DNA of 51,872 bases from an uncultured Bacteroidota bacterium (GCA_902525795.1 CABZIT010000006.1:1-51872), one strand, 5' to 3'. Shown: positions 27,465 to 37,114, numbered from the stretch's first letter. Program-made: numbers and translations. The notes: generated by a model not told the origin, from the letters alone.

Positions 27465-28796
27465 TTAATAATGACATTTACCACATTCCAAACCACCCAT
27501 TTGAGCAGCTGTTAATTGTTCAACTCCATACTTTTTTGAAAGCTCTTTGTGAATTTTATCATAATATTCATTGTCCTTTACCTTTACATTAGTTTCACGA
27601 TGACAGTTGATACACCAACCCATTGTCAAAGACGAGTGTTGATACATAATTTCCATTTCTTCAACAGGCCCATGGCAAGTTTGACACTCAATACCAGCAA
27701 CTGAAACATGCTGTGCATGATTGAAATAAGCAAAGTCTGGCAAATTGTGTATTCTAACCCATTTTACAGGATAAGTGACACCGGTATATTCTTGCGCCTC
27801 ATCATCCCATCCGACTGCTTTGTACAATTTTTGAATTTCACCATCATAAAATTCTTTTGAATATTCTTCAGTAGTCTCACCATTATATTCATATATACTT
27901 TTATGACAATTCATACAAATATTCAGCGATGGAATACCAGAATGCTTACTAACCTTTGCAGAAGAGTGGCAATAATTACAATCAATCTTGTTATCACCTG
28001 AGTGAATTTTATGTGAATAATGAATTGGCTGTATTGGCATATATCCCTGATTAACTCCAACCTGCATTGCCCACCCATAAAATCCGTATGCGCTAACAAG
28101 TAAAAATAACACCGCTGTACACAGCATTAAAAACTGGTTTTCTATATAAGATTTCCATATTGGTTTACCTTTTTTCTTTTCTTCAATTTTTACTCCTTTT
28201 GTTTTGGCTAAATCCCGTAAAGTCTTAGTGACTACAATTAAACCAACAGAAAGTAATAAGAATAAAACAGTAAAGACACCTAAAATGATTTCATCAGTTA
28301 ACCCGGTACTGTTTGTAGGGCCAACAGCAGCAGCTACTGCAGTAGCAACAGGCTTTGGAACTACTTTTTCTTGTGCAGTATATGCTAAAATATTATCAAT
28401 ATCAACATTTGTCAACTGCGGATATGCAGTCATGGCGGCCCTGTTATACTCTAGATAAATTCTGTTTGCATAATCATCTCCAGACTTAATTAACGAGTTA
28501 CTATTTCTAATCCACTTATACAGCCAATCTCTATCCAATCCTTCATCTTCTAAAAGTCTAGCTTCGACATTTCTTAAGGCGGGACCAGTCATTTTTTTAT
28601 CTAACTTGTGACAAGATGCACAATTGGAATTAAATAGGGCTTTCCCAGCGACAGGATCACCATCTTGAGAAAATATAGCAGCTGAAAATAAAAAGGCAAA
28701 AATTAAAATTGAAGCGCGTAAAAAGGTGTTGCTTAAGGTCTTAGAATGATTAAACAAATTTGTAAAAAAGAATCTTCTAGATATTTTTGAATTCAT
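27465..28796 (-). CDS. actA: Alternative complex III subunit ActA, hexaheme form with fused N-terminal cytochrome c
   Basis: A 443-residue multiheme cytochrome and first gene of the act-cox operon. After a signal sequence (about 28-44, ending AIFSQ) comes a monoheme cytochrome c domain with CASCH at 59-63. Two membrane helices follow (about 167-188 and 222-245). A C-terminal class III-like domain has five more CxxCH sites: CNYCH, CMNCH, CQTCH, CINCH and CGKCH, the last two residues from the C terminus. Most ActA proteins have the five-heme domain; the extra N-terminal domain is, to my knowledge, a flavobacterial feature. It may ferry electrons to CuA of CoxB, which is inference. A -7 promoter element lies about 30 bases upstream. 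Confidence 0.95.
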   Translation of the reverse strand: MNSKISRRFFFTNLFNHSKTLSNTFLRASILIFAFLFSAAIFSQDGDPVAGKALFNSNCASCHKLDKKMTGPALRNVEARLLEDEGLDRDWLYKWIRNSNSLIKSGDDYANRIYLEYNRAAMTAYPQLTNVDIDNILAYTAQEKVVPKPVATAVAAAVGPTNSTGLTDEIILGVFTVLFLLLSVGLIVVTKTLRDLAKTKGVKIEEKKKGKPIWKSYIENQFLMLCTAVLFLLVSAYGFYGWAMQVGVNQGYMPIQPIHYSHKIHSGDNKIDCNYCHSSAKVSKHSGIPSLNICMNCHKSIYEYNGETTEEYSKEFYDGEIQKLYKAVGWDDEAQEYTGVTYPVKWVRIHNLPDFAYFNHAQHVSVAGIECQTCHGPVEEMEIMYQHSSLTMGWCINCHRETNVKVKDNEYYDKIHKELSKKYGVEQLTAAQMGGLECGKCHY

Positions 28797-28825
28797 TCAA
28801 AAAAAACTCCTGTTAAAATCTTGCA

Positions 28826-28833
28826 CAAAAATA
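28826..28833 (-). promoter_or_regulatory. Candidate -7 element of the act-cox operon
   Basis: The minus strand reads TATTTTTG, an exact TAnnTTTG match, giving a transcription start near 28820 and a leader of about 24 bases. It lies in the divergent spacer between actA and the SPOR gene. No -33 TTTG is visible at the usual distance. Confidence 0.45.
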
Positions 28834-28922
28834 CGGCGTATAATGTTTATTTTATTTATAAATTTAGTAATATTAATCATAAAAACGTAATTTATATTCA
28901 TTCTAAATAATAGTTTTTTTAT

Positions 28923-29360
28923 ATGTTTTTTTTTAACAATCCAAATTTTAGTTTTAAGCCAATTTTTCTTTGGTTTTTGCTACTTATTTTTAGTAAAGAT
29001 TTATTTTGCCAAAATGGTGAAGTGATCATAAATATGGATACCACTTTGGTGAAATTAATTGAGATAAAAAAAGAAGTAAATTCTGAAATTGAAAATTTTA
29101 AAATTCAAATTTTTAATGGTAGCAGAAATGAAGCTGAAAATACAATTAGTGAATATAAAATTTTATATAATGATTCCTCGGCAATTATTAGATACGAGGC
29201 TCCAAATTATAAAATTTGGATTGGTAATTATTATAATCTTAGAGAAGCTGAAAAAGAAATTTTGGAAGTAAGAAAAAAATATCCAAATGCGTTTATCTTT
29301 AAACCAACCAAATCAATAAACTTTGAGGATAGGAAATTAGACAGGGATGAAGAAAATTAA
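28923..29360 (+). CDS. Small secreted protein with a SPOR-like domain
   Basis: A 145-residue protein with a signal peptide (about 11-29, ending DLFCQ). A SPOR-like fold spans about residues 58-125: [20 protein letters not shown], then [19 protein letters not shown], then [11 protein letters not shown]. This beta-alpha-beta pattern with Y-x-I-x-I-G-x-Y matches SPOR domains, which bind denuded septal peptidoglycan. The protein would be periplasmic or loosely cell-wall-bound. It is divergent from actA and convergent with infB; both stop codons fall in the same TTAA (29357-29360). I recall a SPOR protein next to infB in other flavobacteria. The exact role is unknown. Confidence 0.8.
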   Translation: MFFFNNPNFSFKPIFLWFLLLIFSKDLFCQNGEVIINMDTTLVKLIEIKKEVNSEIENFKIQIFNGSRNEAENTISEYKILYNDSSAIIRYEAPNYKIWIGNYYNLREAEKEILEVRKKYPNAFIFKPTKSINFEDRKLDRDEEN

Positions 29361-31888
29361 ATTTTCTTTTTTATCGCAACATTTACAAAAGCTTCAATTT
29401 GATCCCCAATTTTTAAATCCTTGTAATCCTTAACTTGAAGTCCACAATCATATCCTTTTGAAACTTCCTTAACATCATCCTTAAATCTTTTTAATGATGA
29501 CAACACACCGGTGTAAGTAACAATTCCATCTCTGATCAATCTAATCTCAGAATTACTTAAAATTTTTCCTTTTGTTACCATACATCCGGCAATAGTTCCA
29601 ATTTTAGAAATTTTAAATGTCTCTCGAATTTCGCAATATCCTGTTATCTCTTCTTTGAAATCTGGAGAAAGCATACCTTCCATAGCATCTTTGATATCAT
29701 TGATGGCATCATATATTATTGAGTATGTTCTTATATCAATTTGTTCTTTGTCAGCGATTTGTCTAGCATTTCCCATTGGCCTAACGTTAAAACCTATTAC
29801 AATAGCATCTGATGCGGAAGCTAATAAAACATCACTCTCAGTAATTGCTCCAACTGCTTTGTGAATAATATTTACCTGAATTTCCTCAGTTGATAGCTTT
29901 TGGAAAGAATCAGTTAATGCCTCAACGGAACCATCAACATCACCTTTCAAAATTATATTAAACTCTTTAAATTCTCCGATGGCAATTCTTCTTCCAATTT
30001 CATCAAGTGTAAGTTGTTTTTGCGTCCTAACGGTTTGTTCTCTTTGAAGTTGATCCCTCTTTGTTGCAATTTGTTTTGCCTCTCTTTCATCTTTGTAGAC
30101 AGAAAATTTATCCCCGGCTTGAGGTGCTCCATCTAAACCTAAAATAGAAACAGGAACTGAAGGCCCTGCAGATTTAACTTCATTGCCTCTTTCATCTTGC
30201 ATAGCTTTTACTTTTCCACTATTCTTTCCAGCCAAGACAAAATCTCCAACTTTCAATGTACCAGATTGAACTAGAACAGTAGATACGTAGCCTCTTCCTT
30301 TATCAAGCAGTGCTTCAATAACTGAACCACTTGCATCGATCTTTGGATTTGCTTTTATCTCAAGTAATTCAGCTTCTAACAAAACCTTTTCTAATAATTC
30401 ATTTACACCATCCCCTTTCAATGCAGAAATATCTTGGGACTGAATTTTTCCTCCCCAGTCCTCAACTAACAAATTCATGTTAGATAAACTTTCTTTAACT
30501 TTATCTGGATTGGCATCGGGTTTATCAATTTTATTTATTGCAATTACTATCGGAACTCCAGCGGCTTGGGCATGAGTGATAGCTTCTTTGGTTTGAGGCA
30601 TGATATCATCATCTGCAGCAATTACAATTATAACTAAATCTGTTACCTGCGCACCTCTTGCTCTCATCGCAGTAAATGCTTCATGACCAGGAGTATCTAA
30701 AAAAGTAATTTTTTCTCCATTTGGTAATTCAACGGAATAGGCTCCTATATGCTGAGTAATTCCACCCGATTCACCTGCAATAACATTCTCCTTTCTAATA
30801 TAATCAAGCAAAGAAGTCTTACCGTGATCTACATGTCCCATCACAGTGACTATTGCTGGTCTTTGAACAAGATCCTCAGGGTTATACTCTACTTCTTCAA
30901 TTTCTTCTTCAATTTCAGCTGTCGTAAATTCAACCTTATAACCAAACTCTTCAGCCACTATCGATAAAGTTTCCGCATCTAATCTTTGGTTTAAAGTCAC
31001 CATCATTCCAAGGGTCATACAAGCAGAAATAATTTCTGTTGTTGAAACATCCATCATTGAGGCTAACTCACTAGCTGTGACAAACTCGGTTACCTTAAGA
31101 ATTTTACTTGCTTTTTCAATCTCAGCTAATTCCTCCTCAGACTTCAGCTTATGTTGATCTCTTTTGTCTTTCCTGTATTTTGCAGCTTTTCCCTTTGAAG
31201 TTTTTCCTTGAAGTTTTTCCAGTGTTTCTTTAATCTGCTGCTGAACCTCTTCCTCACTTGGTTCTTCTTTGACTATATTTTTAGGTTTGTCTTTAAATTT
31301 ATTTTTTGAAGGAATTGACACTTTGGGACTATTTTCAATACCTTTAGATAAAATTCTTTTCCTTTTTCTCTTCGGCTTAGGCTCCACTTTAGATTCGTCA
31401 TTTTTTTTAAATTTATCTAGGTCTATTGACTCACCTGTTGATTTTAATCCTGAAAGTGTTTTATAATTATCTTTTTTAGCTGAAACATTACTTGGTTTAT
31501 CTGCTGAGTTTTTATCGTCAGTATTTGAATCAATTGTTTCCGGTGATTTTATTTCTAAATCAATTTTACCTAGTTTTTTAAACTGAACTACCTTTGAAGA
31601 AGCTCTAATAATCTCGCTCTCTTTTTTTGAATCTAAAACTAGGTTTTCTTGCTTTTCCCTTAACTCTTGTTTTTCCTTGTTCTTTGCTTCTACTGCTTCT
31701 TGAGATGCTATTTTTTTATCAGCATCTATATGAAATTCGTTACACAATATATCATAAAGCTCTTGTGATATCTTAGTGGTTGGCCTCTTTTCAATGGAAT
31801 GCCCCTTGGAAGACAAAAATTCTGCAACTCTGTCAATCGAAATGTTTAACTCTCTTAGTACTTTATTTAATCTTATTGTTTTTGACAT
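29357..31888 (-). CDS. infB: Translation initiation factor IF-2
   Basis: An 843-residue GTPase that brings initiator tRNA to the 30S subunit. The N-terminal IF2 domain is near 1-50. A long charged linker follows (about 60-260), including the basic run KPKRKRKR near 171-178, then a second IF2_N domain (about 266-318). The G domain has G1 GHVDHGKT (351-358), G3 DTPGHEAF (398-405) and G4 NKID (452-455). Domains II, III and IV follow and the chain ends VNVAIKKKI. It lies 10 bases after nusA, completing the conserved rimP-nusA-infB operon. The stop overlaps that of the convergent SPOR gene. Confidence 0.97.
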   Translation of the reverse strand: MSKTIRLNKVLRELNISIDRVAEFLSSKGHSIEKRPTTKISQELYDILCNEFHIDADKKIASQEAVEAKNKEKQELREKQENLVLDSKKESEIIRASSKVVQFKKLGKIDLEIKSPETIDSNTDDKNSADKPSNVSAKKDNYKTLSGLKSTGESIDLDKFKKNDESKVEPKPKRKRKRILSKGIENSPKVSIPSKNKFKDKPKNIVKEEPSEEEVQQQIKETLEKLQGKTSKGKAAKYRKDKRDQHKLKSEEELAEIEKASKILKVTEFVTASELASMMDVSTTEIISACMTLGMMVTLNQRLDAETLSIVAEEFGYKVEFTTAEIEEEIEEVEYNPEDLVQRPAIVTVMGHVDHGKTSLLDYIRKENVIAGESGGITQHIGAYSVELPNGEKITFLDTPGHEAFTAMRARGAQVTDLVIIVIAADDDIMPQTKEAITHAQAAGVPIVIAINKIDKPDANPDKVKESLSNMNLLVEDWGGKIQSQDISALKGDGVNELLEKVLLEAELLEIKANPKIDASGSVIEALLDKGRGYVSTVLVQSGTLKVGDFVLAGKNSGKVKAMQDERGNEVKSAGPSVPVSILGLDGAPQAGDKFSVYKDEREAKQIATKRDQLQREQTVRTQKQLTLDEIGRRIAIGEFKEFNIILKGDVDGSVEALTDSFQKLSTEEIQVNIIHKAVGAITESDVLLASASDAIVIGFNVRPMGNARQIADKEQIDIRTYSIIYDAINDIKDAMEGMLSPDFKEEITGYCEIRETFKISKIGTIAGCMVTKGKILSNSEIRLIRDGIVTYTGVLSSLKRFKDDVKEVSKGYDCGLQVKDYKDLKIGDQIEAFVNVAIKKKI

Positions 31889-31898
31889 CTAAAAAAAT

Positions 31899-33131
31899 CT
31901 AATCTTCAAACTCTTCTTTTAAAATTCGCAGAACATCATTTATTGTTTCCTCTTCCAAATCAGTTCTCTTGACTAAGTCATTCACATCTTGTTCTAAAAC
32001 ACTTTTTGCTGTATCAAGTCCAGCTTTTGCTAGTTCCTCAATAATCCATGATTCTATTTCATCTGAAAATTCTGTAAGTTCAACATCTTCTTCAACTCCT
32101 TCCCTAAATACGTCAATTTCATAACCAGTTAACTGGCCGGCAAGTCTAATGTTGTGCCCACCTCTTCCAATAGCTTTACTAACCTCTTCTGGGTTTAATA
32201 TAACTTCTACCCTTTTATTTTCTTCATCGATTTTCATCGAATTTAATTTTGCTGGATTTAAGGCTCTTGAAATAAATAATTGAAGATTATTGGTGTGATT
32301 TATCACATCAATATTTTCATTTCCTAATTCCCTGACAATTCCATGAATTCTTGACCCTTTCATCCCAACGCATGCACCAACTGGATCAATACGATCATCA
32401 TAAGAATCAACAGAAACCTTGGCTTTTTCACCTGGAATTCTTACCACCTTTTTAATTGTAATTAATCCATCGAAAACCTCAGGTATTTCCTGCTCAAATA
32501 GCTTTTCTAAGAATGATGGAGAAGTTCTTGATAAAATAATTGAGGGCTTTGTACCGATTAACTCAACACTCTCAATCACACCCCTAATATTATCACCCTT
32601 TCTAAAAAAATCAGAAGGAATCTGCTTATCCTTAGGCATAATTATCTCATTTCCTTCATCATCAAGTAGTATTATTGCTTTGTGCCTTATGTGATGAACC
32701 TCAGCGCTGTATATTTCTCCTTCTAATTCTTTAAACTTCTTATATACATTTGTGTTGTCGTGTTCATGAAGTTTTGAAGTTAAATTTTGCCTTAATGCAA
32801 GAATAGCTCTTCTGCCAAGATCAACTAGCTTTACTTCTTCTGAAACATCTTCACCAACTTCAAAATCAGGCTCAATTTTCCTTGCCTCAGTTATTTCAAT
32901 TTCTAAATTTTCATCCTCCACCTCGCCATCTTCAACAACTATTCTATTCCTCCAAATTTCCAAATCACCCTTATCTGGATTAATAATTACATCAAAATTT
33001 TCATCGTCACCATATTTTCTTCTAAGGGCACCTCTAAAAACTTCTTCTAAAATTGCCATTAATGTTACTCGATCAATAAGTTTATCGTCTTTAAAATCAG
33101 CAAATGATTCAATGAGAGTTATATTGTCCAT
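31899..33131 (-). CDS. nusA: Transcription termination/antitermination factor NusA
   Basis: A 410-residue RNA polymerase-binding factor that modulates pausing, intrinsic termination and antitermination. The N-terminal polymerase-binding domain spans about 1-125. An S1 domain spans about 135-202. Two KH domains follow, with GMKGSRIHGIVRELG near 256-270 and GRGGHNIRLAGQLTGYEIDVF in KH2. The C-terminal acidic repeats of the E. coli protein are absent except for one helical segment, as in many non-proteobacterial homologues. It starts 4 bases after rimP. E. coli NusA regulates its own operon, which is relevant to the terminator-like hairpin upstream of rimP. Confidence 0.96.
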   Translation of the reverse strand: MDNITLIESFADFKDDKLIDRVTLMAILEEVFRGALRRKYGDDENFDVIINPDKGDLEIWRNRIVVEDGEVEDENLEIEITEARKIEPDFEVGEDVSEEVKLVDLGRRAILALRQNLTSKLHEHDNTNVYKKFKELEGEIYSAEVHHIRHKAIILLDDEGNEIIMPKDKQIPSDFFRKGDNIRGVIESVELIGTKPSIILSRTSPSFLEKLFEQEIPEVFDGLITIKKVVRIPGEKAKVSVDSYDDRIDPVGACVGMKGSRIHGIVRELGNENIDVINHTNNLQLFISRALNPAKLNSMKIDEENKRVEVILNPEEVSKAIGRGGHNIRLAGQLTGYEIDVFREGVEEDVELTEFSDEIESWIIEELAKAGLDTAKSVLEQDVNDLVKRTDLEEETINDVLRILKEEFED

Positions 33132-33135
33132 ATTG

Positions 33136-33597
33136 TTAAATTTTTACTTTTACTTTAGCTTCGGTAATATCCGCAAAGTCGATATCTACGGATTTATTAA
33201 CTGTTACCTTTCCTTTTCCTATTTTTTTTGGTTTTCTCTGCTTCCAATTTAAAACAATTGAGTTTTTATTTAATTCTGTTAACATACCTTCATAGTTTTC
33301 GTTTTGTGTTTTAACAAATAAGACTCTACCCAAATGTTTTTTATATTGTCTTAATTTTACTAAATCTGAGTAAGCACCGCATGAAGTAACTTCTAATGAA
33401 AAATCATATTCATCACGATCCAATTGCGATTCTATAAACCGACTAATTTGCATGCAATCTTCTACTGCTACACCATTGTCACCATCAACAGTAATTGTTA
33501 TGTCATTTACATTAACAACTTTAAAATCAATAAGAAATAAGTCATTTCTATTCTGAAAGCAGTCTTCTAAAATTTCTTTAAGTTTATCTTCTAACAT
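33136..33597 (-). CDS. rimP: Ribosome maturation factor RimP
   Basis: A 153-residue protein needed for late assembly of the 30S subunit, first in the rimP-nusA-infB operon. The N-terminal domain has the family pattern DGDNGVAVEDCMQISRFIE (about 38-56), followed by SLEVTSCGAYSDLVKLRQY (about 71-89), where the usual SPG is SCG. The C-terminal SH3-like domain ends ADITEAKVKVKI. The ATG at 33597 lies only 8 bases beyond the T-run of an intrinsic-terminator-like hairpin. Confidence 0.94.
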   Translation of the reverse strand: MLEDKLKEILEDCFQNRNDLFLIDFKVVNVNDITITVDGDNGVAVEDCMQISRFIESQLDRDEYDFSLEVTSCGAYSDLVKLRQYKKHLGRVLFVKTQNENYEGMLTELNKNSIVLNWKQRKPKKIGKGKVTVNKSVDIDFADITEAKVKVKI

Positions 33598-33605
33598 TGT
33601 TCTAT

Positions 33606-33632
33606 AAAAAGAGGGGACTTGTAAGTCCCCTC
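33606..33632 (-). terminator. Terminator-like hairpin between tRNA-Gln and rimP
   Basis: On the minus strand, GAGGGGACTT pairs with AAGTCCCCTC across the centre: ten complementary bases per arm, or nine pairs with a 4-base loop. The next five bases are TTTTT. It lies 66 bases after the tRNA and 13 before the rimP ATG. It could end the tRNA transcript, attenuate the rimP operon, or both. Confidence 0.75.
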
Positions 33633-33656
33633 ATAATTTTTAATTAATCAGTGACG

Positions 33657-33664
33657 CAAATATA
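33657..33664 (-). promoter_or_regulatory. Candidate -7 element for rimP-nusA-infB
   Basis: The minus strand reads TATATTTG followed by CG, an exact TAnnTTTG match downstream of the tRNA. Initiation near 33650 would give a leader of about 53 bases that contains the whole terminator-like hairpin. No clear -33 element is seen. Confidence 0.5.
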
Positions 33665-33697
33665 CAATAAAATATATTATTGAATATTCACTACTTG

Positions 33698-33770
33698 TTG
33701 GCCTACTAGGGATCGAACCTAGACTCTTCTGGACCAAAACCAGACGTGTTGCCAGTTACACCATAGGCCA
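33698..33770 (-). tRNA. tRNA-Gln (anticodon TTG)
   Basis: A 73-base cloverleaf on the minus strand. The acceptor stem is TGGCCTA with TAGGCCA. The D stem is GTGT/ACAC with loop AACTGGCA. The anticodon stem is TCTGG/CCAGA with loop TTTTGGT, giving anticodon TTG. The T stem is CTAGG/CCTAG with loop TTCGATC. The discriminator base is A, and CCA is not encoded. It is the only RNA gene I find. It sits just upstream of the rimP operon on the same strand, as tRNA metY does in E. coli. Confidence 0.96.
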
Positions 33771-33780
33771 ATTAAGGTTG

Positions 33781-33809
33781 CAAATTTAAAATAATTTTTA
33801 TTTCAACAA
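33781..33809 (-). promoter_or_regulatory. Promoter of tRNA-Gln
   Basis: On the minus strand TTG (33809-33807) is followed after 18 bases by TAAATTTG (33788-33781), an exact -7 match 11 bases before the tRNA. Neighbouring TTG triplets in a TTGTTGTTG run give alternative spacings of 15 and 21. Confidence 0.55.
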
Positions 33810-33861
33810 CAATATTTTCTTTAATTAAGTTTAATCGGATATTTTCTTAATTATTTATTAA

Positions 33862-33869
33862 TAAATTTG
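33862..33869 (+). promoter_or_regulatory. Candidate -7 element for the DUF2723 gene
   Basis: TAAATTTG on the plus strand is an exact TAnnTTTG match. It lies 11 bases before the ATG at 33881, so the transcript would have a very short leader. It is divergent from the tRNA-Gln promoter. Confidence 0.4.
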
Positions 33870-33880
33870 GAAAAAAAATT

Positions 33881-36800
33881 ATGACTCTCAATAGCTATAA
33901 AAATTGGAACTTTTATTTAGGCTGGTTATGCTTTTTGATTTCCTTTACAGTCTATTTTTTGACAGCTGAGCCTACTGTGAGTTTTTGGGATACTGGTGAG
34001 TATATAACTACTTCGTCTAAGCTTCAGGTTGGACACCCGCCAGGCGCTCCCCTATATCAGATGCTGGGAGCAATATTTTCAATTTTTGCATTAAATGCAG
34101 AAAACATTGGTTTTACCATGAACTTAATGAGTGGTTTTGCCAGTGCTTTATCTATTGCAATCATGTTCTGGACCATATCACTGCTAATTTCAGGAATTCT
34201 TTTGAAAAACCTTGACCGTGAGCAAAATAAACTTAAAATTTTTGGACCTGCATTTATAGGCTCAATGTCTTTTGCATTTACAGATAGTTTTTGGTTTAAT
34301 GCTGTTGAAGCTGAAGTTTATGCAATGGCAACATTAATAATGTCTTTACTTATATATTTAGGGTTACTTTGGGAAAGAGATATGGATCTACACAGAGGAA
34401 ATAAGTGGTTAATTTTAATCTCATTCGTTATTGGTCTCTCATTTGGGGTTCATTTTATGGGCTTACTAACAATACCTGGGTTATTTTTAATTTTTTATTT
34501 CAAAAAAAATAAGCAAATTTTCAAAAAATACTCAATTGGGGCTGTTTACAGCTTTTTAATTGCAAATGCAATGGGCGTAATTATACTGATGGCAATTTTC
34601 AAACTATTACTTCCCTCAGTATTGAAGTTTTTTAGTTCAATGGAATTATTTTTTGTAAATAATATTGGTTTGCCATTCAATTCTGGTACTTTAATAGCAT
34701 TTATAATAATTGTTCTTTTCTTCACCTACTTAATCAACTACACCAAAAAGAAAAAACTAATTAATACAAATACATTTATTCTTTGCGTGTTATTTATTAT
34801 GATTGGCTTCTCTTCATGGCTAATTCTTCCTATAAGAGCCAATGCAAATGTGGTGGTTAATGAAAACAACCCATCTAATGCGAGAGAATTACTTGCTTAT
34901 TATAATCTTGAGCAATATCCAAAAACTTATTTATTTTATGGACCTCTTTTCACAGATCAATACTCTGGATTAGATAAAGAAAACCCATACAAGGATGACA
35001 ATCCAAAATATGAAAAAGATTTAATTAACGGTAAATATATAATTGTAAATGATTTTAAGAATGCAATTCAAAATTTTAATTCTAATCATGCCTCATTTCT
35101 TCCAAGGATGTGGAGCTCAGAACATGCAAAAAACTACTTAAATTATACAGGTTTTCTTGACTTCGACATTAAACTTAATTACAAAAATGAAGAAAGTATT
35201 AAAAATTTAGTAAATGAATTCAAAAATGAAATTAATTCTGGAAATATTGACTATGAGGATTTTCATAATTTCTTAAAACAATATGGGCAATTTTTAGAAA
35301 TAAAAAAACCATCGTTATTTTCAAACCTATACTACCTCATTGATTACCAAATTGGTTACATGTATTTTAGGTATTTCATGTGGAACTTTTCTGGAAAGCA
35401 AGATGATATTCAAGGCAAGATGGATCTTCATGGAAATTGGATTTCTGGAATAAATTTTTTAGATGAAATTATTTTAGGTATTTCACAGAAAAATTTGCCA
35501 TCTGATGTTATAAATAATAAAGGAAGAAATACCTATTTTCTTTTACCTCTTCTTCTTGGTCTTTTGGGATGTTATTTTTTGTATAATGTTAACAAAGAGT
35601 ATTTTTGGGTGTTTCTTACATTGTTTATTTTTACTGGATTAGCTATTCAAGTATATACAAATGTACGTCCCTTTGAACCTAGAGAAAGAGACTATTCTTT
35701 AGTTGGTTCCTTTTATGTTTTTTCTATATTTATTGGCCTTGGAGGATACTATATTTCCAAAATTTTCACATCATTAAAAATTAGGTTTGCTCAAATATTG
35801 TCATTTCTAATTTGTTTTTTTGCTGTACCTGTGAATTTATTTGCCAATAATTATGATGATCATGATCGAAGTGGAAGATATTCAGCGCTTTCAATGGCAA
35901 AAAATTATTTGAATTCATGTGATCCAAATGCAATTTTATTTACGATCGGAGATAACGATACGTTCCCATTATGGTATGCACAGGAAATTGAAGGCATTCG
36001 TACAGATGTAAGAGTAGTAAATACAAGTTTGTTGAGTACTGATTGGTATATTGATCAAATGAAAAGAAAAGCCTACGAGAGTGACCCAATTCCTTCAAAT
36101 CTCACACATGATAATTATAAACACGGTACCCGAGATTATATTATCAAAGAGGAAATAACTAATGACACGATAGAGTTGAATCTTATCATGGACTTTATTA
36201 CAAAAGATGAAAAAAAATATAAATATGGAGAAATATTAAAGCAACAAGGTTATGATATTTCAGGTTTTAGATCCCAAGATCTAAACTCAAATTTTTTACC
36301 TACAGAAAATATTAAAATCCCCGTCAATAAAAATAATGTTATTGAAAGTGGGCTAGTTAATGAAGTTGATCGATCATTAATTGAAGATGAGATTATTATT
36401 GAAATCAAATCTCAGGCTATTTATAAAAACAGATTATTAATGCTGGATATAGTTTCTACAAATAATTGGAAGCGCCCCATTTATTTTACTGGTGGAGCGT
36501 TTTCTGACGAAGATTATATTTGGATGAAAGATTACCTTCAATTAGATGGAATGTGCTACAAATTAATTCCTATAAGAACTAAAATAAATCCTCAAAACCC
36601 TTATGAAATGGGAAGGGTTGACTCTGAAAAAATGATTGAAATAGTCAAAAAATGGAGTTGGGGCAATCCAAATGAAAATAATATTTATTTAGACGAAGAA
36701 TCCAGAAAGAACAGTATTACATATAGAGGGAATATTTCAAGATTAATCAAGCAATTAATTGTTGAAGACAAAAAGGAAAAGGCGTTAGAATTATTAGATT

Positions 36801-37114
36801 TTACCATGAAAAAAATGCCTATTGAAGATTATGGATATTATACTTTATTAGAACCATTTATTGATTCTTATTATTTATTGAAAGACAAGAAAAAAGCAAG
36901 AAAAATTTTCACACTAATTTCTTCAAAATACCAAGAAAAGTTATTCTATTTCAGTGGATTGTCAGAAAGCAATAAAATTCTATATTCCGAACTTATTTAC
37001 ACCGATATAGAGAGATACAGATCTTTGGTGGAAACGATTTTACCGTATGAAGACGAGAATTATTACAAAGAAGTATTGAATGAATTTAACTCTTACTTAG
37101 ATCTCTTTTTGTAG
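33881..37114 (+). CDS. DUF2723 family large membrane protein
   Basis: A 1077-residue protein. The first half is membrane-embedded, with roughly ten helices between residues 10 and 320 and more near 550-650. The N terminus carries the DUF2723 signature TAEPTVSFWDTGEYITTSSK, followed by VGHPPGAPLYQMLGAI (about 26-65). The FWDTGE acidic motif in the first loop resembles the catalytic loop of GT-C membrane glycosyltransferases. The C-terminal third is soluble and ends in helical, TPR-like sequence. Distant eukaryotic relatives (TMEM260) are protein O-mannosyltransferases. A role in protein or surface glycosylation is therefore plausible but unproven here. It ends directly against the stop of the convergent thioredoxin gene. 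Confidence 0.88.
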   Translation: MTLNSYKNWNFYLGWLCFLISFTVYFLTAEPTVSFWDTGEYITTSSKLQVGHPPGAPLYQMLGAIFSIFALNAENIGFTMNLMSGFASALSIAIMFWTISLLISGILLKNLDREQNKLKIFGPAFIGSMSFAFTDSFWFNAVEAEVYAMATLIMSLLIYLGLLWERDMDLHRGNKWLILISFVIGLSFGVHFMGLLTIPGLFLIFYFKKNKQIFKKYSIGAVYSFLIANAMGVIILMAIFKLLLPSVLKFFSSMELFFVNNIGLPFNSGTLIAFIIIVLFFTYLINYTKKKKLINTNTFILCVLFIMIGFSSWLILPIRANANVVVNENNPSNARELLAYYNLEQYPKTYLFYGPLFTDQYSGLDKENPYKDDNPKYEKDLINGKYIIVNDFKNAIQNFNSNHASFLPRMWSSEHAKNYLNYTGFLDFDIKLNYKNEESIKNLVNEFKNEINSGNIDYEDFHNFLKQYGQFLEIKKPSLFSNLYYLIDYQIGYMYFRYFMWNFSGKQDDIQGKMDLHGNWISGINFLDEIILGISQKNLPSDVINNKGRNTYFLLPLLLGLLGCYFLYNVNKEYFWVFLTLFIFTGLAIQVYTNVRPFEPRERDYSLVGSFYVFSIFIGLGGYYISKIFTSLKIRFAQILSFLICFFAVPVNLFANNYDDHDRSGRYSALSMAKNYLNSCDPNAILFTIGDNDTFPLWYAQEIEGIRTDVRVVNTSLLSTDWYIDQMKRKAYESDPIPSNLTHDNYKHGTRDYIIKEEITNDTIELNLIMDFITKDEKKYKYGEILKQQGYDISGFRSQDLNSNFLPTENIKIPVNKNNVIESGLVNEVDRSLIEDEIIIEIKSQAIYKNRLLMLDIVSTNNWKRPIYFTGGAFSDEDYIWMKDYLQLDGMCYKLIPIRTKINPQNPYEMGRVDSEKMIEIVKKWSWGNPNENNIYLDEESRKNSITYRGNISRLIKQLIVEDKKEKALELLDFTMKKMPIEDYGYYTLLEPFIDSYYLLKDKKKARKIFTLISSKYQEKLFYFSGLSESNKILYSELIYTDIERYRSLVETILPYEDENYYKEVLNEFNSYLDLFL

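Noticed and set aside
27452-27496. Upstream start of actB overlapping actA by 32 bases
   Set aside because: The added residues are hydrophobic and not family-like; the ATG at 27451 leaves a normal 13-base gap.
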